Below, piece by piece: positions 47,001 to 59,000 of a DNA stretch of 64,000 nt. Below the pieces are notes generated by a model, which saw nothing but the letters and a program-made list of their open reading frames with translations, was not told where the DNA came from and ran no database searches. The position numbers were made by a program, and so were the translations under genes. The first letter of the stretch is position 1. Each line of letters begins with the position of its first letter. The DNA comes from Loripinus fragilis (taxonomy: Eukaryota > Mollusca > Bivalvia > Lucinida > Lucinidae): contig CAXHUL010000210.1 in NCBI GenBank assembly GCA_964019695.1, forward strand, positions 62,001 through 126,000. Direction: 5' to 3'.

Positions 47001-50000
47001 CAAATATAAGTCATTGGCTAAAAGTACACTCTTACATATCTGCGAAAAAGTGTATTTTGATCAGCTTTTGGATTTTCCAACAATGCTCACACTTTATTAT
47101 TGTGCTATATTTAACTCTTTGAATGCTGGATTTTTTCAATACCATCAGGGTGTCAAACAGTTTGGATCCAGATTAGGTCCGACATTTTGTCGGGCCTGAT
47201 CTGGGTCCAAACTGTTTGCAAAGCTTATCAGCAGATGAGAAAAGTAGCTGCTAGCGGACAAAGAGTTAAATGCAGAACAACTTCTTGATACTACTTCCTG
47301 GCTAAAACCTAGGCTAAAGTCAATTCATAATTGGGCTCCAACTTTTTCCATTTGGCTAAAGTGTTGGCTATACAACAAATTATCAGCCAGGGTTAGCCCT
47401 GTAAGACAAGGTCACCAAATTTTAATCAACTGTTATTCCTCTCTTAACAATAAATTTAAAGCAAGTTTGGTTAAAATTGAACAACCAGTTCAAAAGGTTG
47501 TGTGTGGAAAACTGGCTGATTTTGTCTTCATAGGATGGTGACCTTGAAAATTCTGTCAAGGTCACTGAAATCTAACCAACTAATCCCACCCATGTCCATC
47601 AATATATTTTATGAGAGAAAAAAAAAAGTTTTAAGAAATTTGTACAAACGGTTAAGTTTGACTGCGCAGTCTCGCACAGACCGCATGATTTTTTGCTTTT
47701 TACACTTTGAATTTAAATCAGTGTAGCTTACAGAAAAGTATGTCATTTGCGCATTAAAACAGCTCTACATTTGAAAGAAAACTTACCTACAAATGTTATT
47801 ATCTGTGGAGGCTACAATATTCAAATGGATGTTAATGAAATTGAATAATTGTTTAAACTAAAACCAAAATATTATCTGAAATGTATATACATGTATGTTT
47901 GTTTTTTCATTTCAGACAAACGCTTTTTCGAAATGTGATAAATGTACAGCTCTAGAAAGGCAGCTGGAAGGTACCCGTGATTCGAAAGAAAGGGCTAGTA
48001 TAAGAGAGCTCATTGATGCTCATAATAACAGACAGATGTAAGTCAGAATCTTAGTTTTCATAGTATCAATGCAGTGCAAATAAGAAGTATGAGGCCATCC
48101 TTAAAAATATTCTTTGTTTGCTATCACACACTGACTCACTCAAAATACCATCTTCCAAAACTATTTTATGGCCGTTGAGGATTTCTTTTTAAATTCTAAT
48201 TCTAATTTTAGACATTTTTTCTTTTTCTTTATTTTGAAGATCTTTTCAGCAACTAAATCAATGAAAAACAAGGCCATTGGCCTTTTGGTTCCAGAGAATA
48301 AGATATTTAAAGGGTTTCTACCATATATGGGTGTTGTGGCCATCTTGGTCATGTGACCAGATCAAGTTTGGCTAGCCTATCATAAGGAGTTTTCAAATGA
48401 AATTTTAGTTCAATTGGCCTAGTGGTTCCTGAGAAAACTCTGTTTTAATATGTTGATGGGACTCCAATATGAGTGACCTTAGCTGAAAGGTCAACCTTGA
48501 CCTTTGGAACTAATTTATAGTCGTTGTCGCATTAGGTTTAACATATCAAGTGAGAAGAATTACTTCGGTTCCAACAGTATTAAAAAAATCAACTTTTCAA
48601 AAAGTTTCCCATTTAAATGCATAAGGAAGCAAATTTGACCTTGACGTTAAGTAGGTCAAGGTTAACTTAGGATCATAATTTGAACAAACTTGGTAGGCCT
48701 AACATCCCCAATGCTACATACCAAGTCCCAATATCACAGGCCTTCTGGTTCTTGAGAAGATTTTTAAATTGTTTTACCATATATGGGCGTTGGGAATATT
48801 TTGCATAAATTTTGGCGAACAAGACAAAGTTAAAGAAGGCAAAGATAAGGAATGAAGCCAAGTATGCTATTCTTCAGGAATGAAGCCAAGTATGCTATTC
48901 TTGTTGAGATGTTTATTATTGTATCACTCCCATTTTTGTGCCAGCTACAAATTCATGGACTGACTTTAGAAAACAAGAGGGTTCTAGGTCCCAGATCGCT
49001 CACCTGAGTCCTCTAAGCTCCATCTGCTCCTGTGCCATTTTGTTCACGGGAGCAGAATAGTTTGGCAATTATGATAGCAGGCATTATGAGGAACATTTCA
49101 GTAAAAATTGTATAACCAACTCTGAAATGGGCACATACTACTACAGGTAAAAAAAAAATAAAAATGAAATTCTGCCTATCTCATATAGCTGTTTTTCAAA
49201 AAAGTCACCTGAGAAACTTTTGTTTTGTTTTAATTGATTTGATTCTTTATGTCCCATCAACAATCTTTCAGTTATAAAGGGAGGAGTCTTCCTGGGTTAA
49301 ACCAGTACTAAGCTAGGGTCAATGTTCTTGCTCAAGGACACAACGCAGTGACGCCGGTGAGGCTCGAACCCGCGGTCCCTCCATCTTGAGCCAAACACTC
49401 TACCACTGACCTAGCCTGAGAAACACTTGTTTATTTTTTTAGCCTTAGTCAAACTTACCGGTAAGGTGAACTCAGACCATTTGGACCTGCATGACCATGC
49501 ATAGATGTTTACTTGGACGTCAAAGTCATCAAAACAAACAAAAATATACCAAAAGGTTATGAATATAGTGCTAACCTAATGAAAGATTAATTTCTTTTGA
49601 AGGGAAGAAAGACAATACTATTACAATAAAAGAGAACAGTCAAAGCAATTTCCTGATGACTACTTGAGCATTATAATTGATGGAATGGACCAATGTAAGT
49701 ATATATATGAGCCATGACATAAGATTTCCAACAATGTGGTATTTTGACAAGTGTAGACTCACACGAGCCAAAGCAGCCTTCTCTTAAGCTTAGAAACTCC
49801 AAATGATGTTCAGTCAGTAACTTAACAGTCACAGAATATTCAAGCGACTAGCAAAGGGTCTGATCAGACTGCACATATGTGCAGGCTGATCTGAGGCTTT
49901 GCTGGTCGCACATACCACATTGTTGGAAATCCCATGTCACGGCTCAATTATGTAGTTGTATGTAATTTATACCATTTTTAAGCTTCTCTAGTTTAAACAT

Positions 50001-53000
50001 ATTTTATTGCCAAAATATTTACTGCAATGGGGTTGGGTCACAAGTTCTCACAACCTTAGATTCGGCCCTTACCCTGCATTCTATATACAGTAGAACTTCC
50101 ATGGCTCGAATGGAGGTAGTTCAGAGATCAATGTTTAATCTCCAAAACTAAATGTATGTCACTTGAACTGAAGAAAATGACATGATAATTGAATAATGAG
50201 CCCAAAAAATAATAAATAGTGAATTATAAATGAGGACTTAAAAAATAATGAACAATCTTATTTTTTTAATGAATTGAAGAAAAAAGTAATGAATAGTGAG
50301 TAATTTCTTTGCCACTTTTCTTACTTTTAATGAACAATTGGTCATATTTTAATGAATAACCCAAAATTTTAATGAGATGAATAATGGGCTAAATTTTTAA
50401 TGAATAGTGAATACCAGATCCCCCCACCCCCCATCCAGACCCTCATATTAATGCACCCTAAACATTTTTTGTTTGAAAAGGACTAATAGAATGAGATGCT
50501 TTTTCATCCTGGAAGAAGTAATTTTATTTACAGGTATTAAATCTGAAGGCTTCCTAAATAGTTGAAAACATGGTAAGCATTAACATTGGTTAAATTCAGG
50601 TACCCTGCCATCTGCTCACTGACAGAAATGTGGGAATCAGTTCTTGAAATCAGAGCGAGCTAGAAAAAAACTTTTTTACTTAAACTTTATTCAAAATGAA
50701 AAAGTAGGGCATCATTTTAAGTAAGAATAAGTAGCAGCACAAAAAAAATCTTTTCCCTAATTCCCTGACATTTGCATTTTTTTCAAAGGATCATTGACAC
50801 TTGCTATGGGTAAATGCCTATGGTTTTCAATAAAAATAAAAGTTTGTCAATCGTCCCTTTCTTCACCATGAAGCTACCCTGACCTCAGTGCTTCATGGCA
50901 GTGAAATCCATTTTCGATATTAAATGGTTCAAAGATGTAAAACTTTGGGTAGAACAATCAGTTTTACATTAAAATATATAGAAATTAGAAAACATTTTTT
51001 AAAATATCAACCCCACCCCCTGTGTACCAGCAAAAGCTTTTGCTTGTATATGTGTTACCATATTTTATACATATTTTACGTATGGAAGTGGCTTGCTAGT
51101 ACAAGGGGGTAAAAGACGTTCAGCTGCCCAAAAACCCAGGGCCTAAGCCCATAAAATGCTTTTTCTACCATATTAGAACTGAATGACAGCAACGAAGTTC
51201 TCTAGAACCAAACGCCTAAATTGCTAAATGCATTCTGTGCTAGTTTAATATTAAGTACATAAAGATTAAGAGTACCACTAGCAAAGTTTATGCATTTTTT
51301 CATGAGAAAAAAAAATCAGCTATTTAATGACATTTTCTTTTGCAAACGTCCTGTACTTTTATCTATTTGCATGCTAGGGAATTGCTCATGTTTTTATTTT
51401 CGTCTGCTGATTTTCTTTAAAATTAAGTTTTTTACCAATAAACAACCCAAGACCACTTTGAGAGTGTCAAACAGTTTGGATCCAGATCAAACCGACTTTC
51501 TGTTGGTCTTATCCTGGGTTCAAACTGTTTGCAAAAGGCTATTGGCAGATGACAAAATTCTCCACTGGCATGCAAAGAGTTATAGCAGGTAAATGTATTA
51601 TCTTACAGAGATAGCTTTCAACTTGGATATACATGTATACCATAAATATTCAGACACTTCACATTTCGACAGGCAATGCCCTTTAATAAAAGCAAAAGTA
51701 CTATACAAAGGATCTAGTTCGAATCAGTTTTACTTTCCAATACTAAATGGGACACTTTCTTTCCTTCAAAAGTATTTATTTCTTTTGTTGAGCTTTCAGT
51801 TTTGCATTATTTAGGTACATTTAGTCAAAAATGTACAGGTTACTTCTAATTTATCTCCCCTAAATCATTTCATTACAAAACCTTTTTTTTTTAAATCAAT
51901 TTCATCAATTATCGTGATTCGTTAATACTCTGCATATGATCTGTTCAATAGATATTACCATGCCTACCAAGTAAATGCAAAACTCACTTTTTAATTCACT
52001 TTTCATTGTCATGAAATTTCAGACTCCCTCCCCTTTCTTCCCACCATATCTCTCAAGTACGTAGAAATTTAGAAAATATTTTGCTAGCTGGCTCTTGCCA
52101 TTAGATTCACCTATTGCACTGATACTACATGCATCACACCAGAAGCTCATAAACAGTGTTCTGGGAATCAGAAAAATAGGGGTATAAGGCCCAAACTGTC
52201 AATGATCCTTTCCCTAACAGCTCTCAAAATTCCCTGACAATTCTCTGACCTTGAAAAAATTCAAGTTTCCCTGACTTTCCCCTGACGCATGGCAACCCTG
52301 TAAATGCTCACTTAATTGGTACTGATTGCTGTTTTTTTCTTTTGCAGCTAAAACAAATCTTCCCCATTTCACTGGCCGAAAAGCAAAGGTAAGTTATCTT
52401 CCTATATTTTGCAAAAATACTTAAACCAACTGAAGGCATATATGACAATTATGAATATCAAAAAAGGATCTAGCTTTCCAATTTTCCCTTATCCCATGGT
52501 GATGCCACATGTAAGTTGGCTTGAGCTGGCCAAGTGGTTCAGAAAATGCAACATTATGAGCCATAAGTAAACCTGTCTTTGAGGTTTAGAAATCATAACA
52601 ATTCAAACTGACATACTCGGCAACAGAGACCAGTTTAAGTCTTCAAGTTTAAGATTTGGCAAGTAAGAGTATTAAATATACTATCAAGGCAACAACAAAA
52701 AGAGCTGGTGTAGATGCACAGGCTGATCTTCCCCTGATCAGGCTAAAGTGGGAAATTAAAACCCCAGCACATCAATGGCACTGCAATAACACATTGTAGG
52801 TCAAATCTCAGCACTTAAGCCCAGCTATGTCCCCAGTATCCCAAGCCCCAATGCACAGGGCTTACAAATGACTGGTGCATAATGATGAATCAATGCAAAT
52901 TTGGTCAGAATATATCCACTAGCTGTTCAGACAGAATGCAGATAAGTTTCTTTTTACCGCGGGTGGGGGTAAATTTAGGTATCGTTTTGGTTGAGGAAAA

Positions 53001-56000
53001 GTCCTGCTGTATGGACCTGCATGTGTGCTAATCTTTCAAATATGTACAGTTTTATTTGAAATATCAAAGAGGTATAATTTAATTTAATATTCCTGTGGTC
53101 ATATGGCTTTAACAGCATAAGAAATAAGAAAGTGTTGTTTAGTTTTTATACCCGCTTTTTCGTTAGAAAAAAAGGGTATATTAATTTCGTACCAAAGTTG
53201 GTCCGTCGTCCGTCACATTTCTTGTAATTGTATCTTCTCCCAAACTGTTGGATGAAGCAACTTTAAACTTTGTAGATACATAGATCACATGATGAAGAGG
53301 GTACTGGGTGTCATTTCGTGTGAAATACTGTATTTTCTTGTAAATGCATCTCCTCATAAACTTTTGGAAGTAGAAACTTCAAATTTTGCCTGTGCATAGG
53401 TCACATGATGTCCAGGGTACTAGGCAACACTTCATGAGACCTTGACCCCAAGGTTAAGGTCAAATAATGTATTTTCTTGTAAACGCATCTCCTCATAAAC
53501 TTTTGGAAGTAGCAACTTCAAATTTTGCCTGTGCATAGGTCACATGATGTCGAGGGTACTAGACAACACTTCATGTGACCGGGGTCACGGTCAAATAATG
53601 TATTTACTTGAAACTGCATCTCCTCCTGAACCATTGGACACAGCAACTTCAAAGTTCGCAGGTGCATAGGTCACATGATGTGGATGGTACTGAGCAACAT
53701 TTTGTGTGACCTTGGCCCCAAGGTCAAGGTCACATAATTTACTTTTTTTGTAAATCCATCTTCTCTTAAACTGTTGGACGTAGCAACTTCAAATTTCGCA
53801 GGTGCATAGTTCATATGATTTGGAGGGTACTGGACAACATTTTGTGTGGCCTTAACCACTAGGTCAAGGTCATTTAATGTATTTTCTTGCAAATGCATCT
53901 CCTCCTTAATCATTGGACATAGCAACTTCAAACTTCACAGGTGCATAGGTCACATTAGATAGAAGGTACTGAGCTACATTTTGTATGACCTTGACCCCAA
54001 GGTAAAGTCTATAGGTAAAAAAGCGGGTATTTGCGATGGTGTATCATCGACTGCTGCTCTAATTTATTTTTCAGTTCGTGGGGAGGCGTGATTATTTAAT
54101 ATTATCTTACTAAAAAGACTGTAAAAATTGCTAAAATTTTGCAACACAAAATAATAACTCACGAGAAAAAAAAATATAGAAAATCTATCTTTTGAAGCAT
54201 GCTTAATTAGTGTTTTATCAATATGTGACATTTGAAAATGAAAGCAAAATTGTCTACAATTGCTGGTTTGCAAGTGAGATATTCGAATATGTGTTTGTAT
54301 AACTGCAAAAATGGGCTTGTTATATATTTCTTATTTACTGATGACCTCACATTTATGTTTGAAATTAAGATTTTCATTTTAAAAATTAAGTAACAATCAA
54401 TTATTCTTATCTGAATGAGATACAGAGAAGAAACGTAAAAAAACAATATAGGCCGTTTAACCTTTTCGTCTATTTCTCTTATAATGCTTTCACATTTCAA
54501 AATGTGAAGAAAATTTATTTTTTGGTAAAAAAAATTGCCCAGGTATCTGTAGTGACCTTAAACTAGTTTCACGGTACCAACCTCATCCTAAGTTCTGATG
54601 TAAATCAAGACTCATAGATGTTTGAATTGCATTAAAGATCCCTAGCTTAACAATTAATTATTTCCTAGAACATATAAATCAAGATACAAAAAGAAGATCG
54701 ACAAAGATTAAGACTCAACAGTACATAAAACTGAACACCGGAGCAAAAGAAATCCAACAGTTAAACCCTGATGGTCCTAACAACAGCCAAAGCATCAGGC
54801 CCCAACCATCCCATCTATAGATAAGTCTTTAAGTCAGAACTGTTATAGAGTCTGAAGTACCATGCCAGTGATTTTATTGCCTTTTTCGGGATACAGCCTG
54901 TGTCTTTTGAATTTGGGAATAAATCCCAATAAAATCCTCAGGCTGGGAAAAAATTCTCCAAAATTGGGAAAATACAGGCCTTTTTTGGATTGGGAAGCAG
55001 CCTGAATTCGGCTGTAAAATAGGCAAAATAAAATCACTGCATGCTAGCATGCAATTTAAGTCATACTAGACCAGTCATGTCATTCATTATATGCTGCAAA
55101 AAATCTTACTTTATGTTCATATTGGTTATATTTCAGAGTTTAGAAGCAACATATATTCTAAAAACACATGTGCAAGGTGTCATAAATCACGGCCAGAATC
55201 GATTTTTTCCATTTATCGACATTAATGAGTACTGTCATGATGCCAATCTTGTTGTCAATACTGTGTTGAAAGTTCTAAAGGAAAGCATTGGAAAGGCAAG
55301 TACTGAAATTTCTTTATATAGTTTTAGGTGTTGAGTAGTTCATGTGATTATTTACTTGACAAATCTTGTTATTGCATTGAGTTTAAAGAGAAATTAAAAT
55401 TTCAAATATGGGTTTAATAAGCAATTTGTCCATTTTTCGGAATAAATTTTGAAGATAGAATCTAATCAAGGGTGTATTTTCCTGAAATTTTCAATTGTAA
55501 AGAGACAAGAGAATCATTAAATATAGTACCGTAAAGATTCTATTATAGGCTCATGCTCTAATAGAGGCCCATTCTCCAGTTTGGACACCAAAAATGCTGA
55601 TTTTTCAAGAAAGTTTCCAAAAAAATTGAGCCTCTAATAAAGGCCCACCCACGAATATTTGGGGGAAAATTGGTCCTATCTTATGCAAAAATATCTCAAA
55701 TTAGTTAAGGTAGCAGCAAATTTCTTGTTGTCCACCTTCAACGAATATCCCTCTAAGGTACATTGTTTTTGACCCTACTTTCATTTTGTCTGGAAATACC
55801 TACCCTCCCTAGCAAGTTTGTGAACCCCGTACTGTGTTATGCCCTGTACAGTGCATATTTAAAGTTTAATCGATACCTAGCATGGAAATAACCGTTTATC
55901 GTGTCAATAGTCTTCTACCTACGGACTTGGTGATACTAGCATCTCAAGATGGCAACCCTTACCGATAAATTGGAGCTATAGACTTTTCTTGCACTTGTAG

Positions 56001-59000
56001 CCTCTAATAGGGGCCCACCCCCATCTCTGTGACCAGTTATGATTCTAATAGACACCCAGTGTTGTGCCTAGGTCAAGAATTCTGGGGGACACCAGTGTCC
56101 CCCTACTTGAATTTCAGAGAGACATTTGCAAATTCTGGGGGACACACCAAATTCCATCTGATTTTTACCTGTAAAATTAAAAACAGTTTTCCGGAAATTT
56201 ATGTTCATTTTTATTTACATTTGAGCTCGATGACGATAGTTTTGGCTCAAGAAGAGGTGCAGATTACAGTGAAGTAGTTTCTACATTGCCATAGTTTTGA
56301 ATTCCCCAGCAGATATTCTATTTCTACATTAAAATAGAGTTTTCTGGCCTTCAGCTGAATAAAATTTGCTTTTTCCGCCATTGTTGATGCGTTGGACTGG
56401 TTGAAAAATCAATATCCAATGCAACATGTATCATCATAGACTGGTTCTCTCCCTTTAATAGCTTGTCAGCATATTAAGACAGGTAACTACTACCCGCTGC
56501 GGCCATTGCGCCTACGTATAGCATACACGCTGACGTCATGAGTGACATGGTATTGGAAAATACCCTTGACATAAAGTGCATTTTTTAAACAAGCCGTTTT
56601 ATCAAGTATATTTTGTTCTGAGAGTTTACATTTTTTTCTTTTACTTAATTATCAAATTATAGCAACTGAAAAAATGCTGAAGTTTGTGTTGAAAAATCTT
56701 TTCTGGGGCATGCGCAGTCGGATGAGTAGGATTCATTACTTGTAATGAAATAGTCGTTACCAGTCGTTATATGCGTAGCGGAAGTGGAGCTTTATCTACA
56801 TGGGGAACCAATCTAGTATCATCAGAAAACACATGTGCACAGTCTAAATTACTTCCCTTTTACTGAGTTACGCTAAATACAGAAATGGGGTTTAAATAGC
56901 GAATTTTCGTGGGCGTGCCCGTAGGCCCGCACTGGGTGCATTTTTAAGGGACAACGACGGTAAAATTGCGGGAATCCCGCAATGCCGCGCTCTAGGCACA
57001 ACACTGGACACCCGGGCCTGTAATAGAATTTATGGTTTTTCTTTACTATTATTGGAAAGGAGTTACTTTTCTTAAAACAAATGAGAAATTCAACAGATGA
57101 AAAGGGCAACTGTTTATGGTTAAAATTCTTAGAACCATGTGGTTTTAGTGACTAACAAAATTTGACAAAAAAATTGAAAAATTCTAATTTTCCATTCTCA
57201 AAATGACTACAAAAAAAATAAATTCAGACATTTCTTTTGATATTTGAATATGTGGTTTTACTGCGTGATTTGCAGGCTTTAGATTTAAAAATTTTATTGG
57301 CTCGCTACGGGACTTTTTAGTTAAGAGAGTGAAACAGAAAATAAAATCTTATTTCTCAGCCAATACACATGTTGTGGATACTCAATGGAACTGCCTCATT
57401 GAGACGGTTCATTTTGGTGTCCAAAACCTATGCTAGAAATTATAGGTAAGAAATGTTGACAATTTTACAATGATTTTTGGGTGTGTAGCTGATTATAGCA
57501 AGTGACTACTTTTCTCAATTCCAAAAATGATTGGCTTGCTTATTTGCTGAAATGACAATGGAATACAATTAGTGATTTAACAAACTATTGAGTATCTCAG
57601 AGGTCTAAATTTCTGTTTCGCTTGAGGCTTCACGGTGGAGGGTGTGGATCCAGATCAGCCTGGCTTCTGAAGCTGGCTGATGACAGATCTGCTGTGTAGC
57701 TTGTTTATTTTTGCTTGGTTTGTGTGATATGATTGTGATTTGTTTTCACATGCTTAATATAACAAGTGGTGGCAACTTCTCCCCTGATTTTGAGAGAAAA
57801 ATTACTGGCAATTAGCTAGTGTTAAACTCACTGTAATTTTCTGAGGTTTGATTATTATTTCATTATTTTAGCAAATGCTAAATTCACTGAAATATCTGGA
57901 AATCTGATTAAGTCATCAAATCCATTGCAATACCATCGGAGTGTTGTCAAAAGTACTCAACCTAGTCAAATTTGAAGCTTTCATCAAATTGTGTTGTTAT
58001 TTCTTGTTTCATGTATATATGTTGATTTTTTTTACTGGTACCCCTCCCAAGCTAGGGGTCAAGGTCGTTAATGAAAACCTTAAATACCTTCAAATTAATT
58101 TAAGTGCCACAAGTCCATCATTAATCATAAAAAAATCAACTTAATTATTGGCATAAATTTTAATAAAATAATCCCCTAAAAATACTATAGCCAGTATTCA
58201 ACATAAAACATGTTCACTTTTGCTTTTAATTTTCTTTAGTTTATGGTTCGTGATAGTAAATTTCCATTTATGACCAACTAACTTGCTATTTAAAAGGTCC
58301 AAACAGTTTCTAACACTTGCAGAAGTAATCAGACTTATTTAACTGACTAGTGGCTAGTCTAGGTATGGGCCTATATCCCTAGATTCGAAGTATAGAGGTA
58401 TGGAGATAAGGTCCCATGTCTTTAGATTATGAATGTAGGAATATTGGCCCCGTACCTGTAGACGGTCCACTGAGGTTTGGCTACGGGTATGGCTCTAAAA
58501 TTTCATCCATATGTGGTAACAGTTATTTTACCGTTTGAGAAATCTAGTCCAACTAAAACTCATGTTGCAGTTTCTCATCTATTTGGTCGCATTTGTGACA
58601 GCTAGTCATGATAGCAAAATCTAAAAGATGCTAAATAAAACATCACAAAAGAAATTTCACACAAACATATGATTAACTATCAGACAATAAATATATAGCA
58701 AAATCAATCCTTAGAACAAACAGAGCATTGCCACCTGTACATAATGTTAACAATCTCTGTTTGAATTTCAGAAGGGAACCTTACCAGGAACATTTTACAT
58801 ACAAGCTGACAACTGTTTTCGAGAGAACAAAAACAAGTATGTTCTAGCTTTCTGTGAGCTGTTGATACGGATGAAAATCTTTGCTGAGGTAAGGGCTTTG
58901 GACCCCTAATTGGAAATCAGTGGGGCTTGATTTAATTAATGTGCAACTACCTACCATGCACGGTAAAATAAAATTATTAAAAAAAAACTTTTAACTAAAA

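Noticed and set aside
53671..53931. 86-codon minus-strand frame
   Set aside because: Falls within the 137-bp tandem repeat; composition follows the unit.
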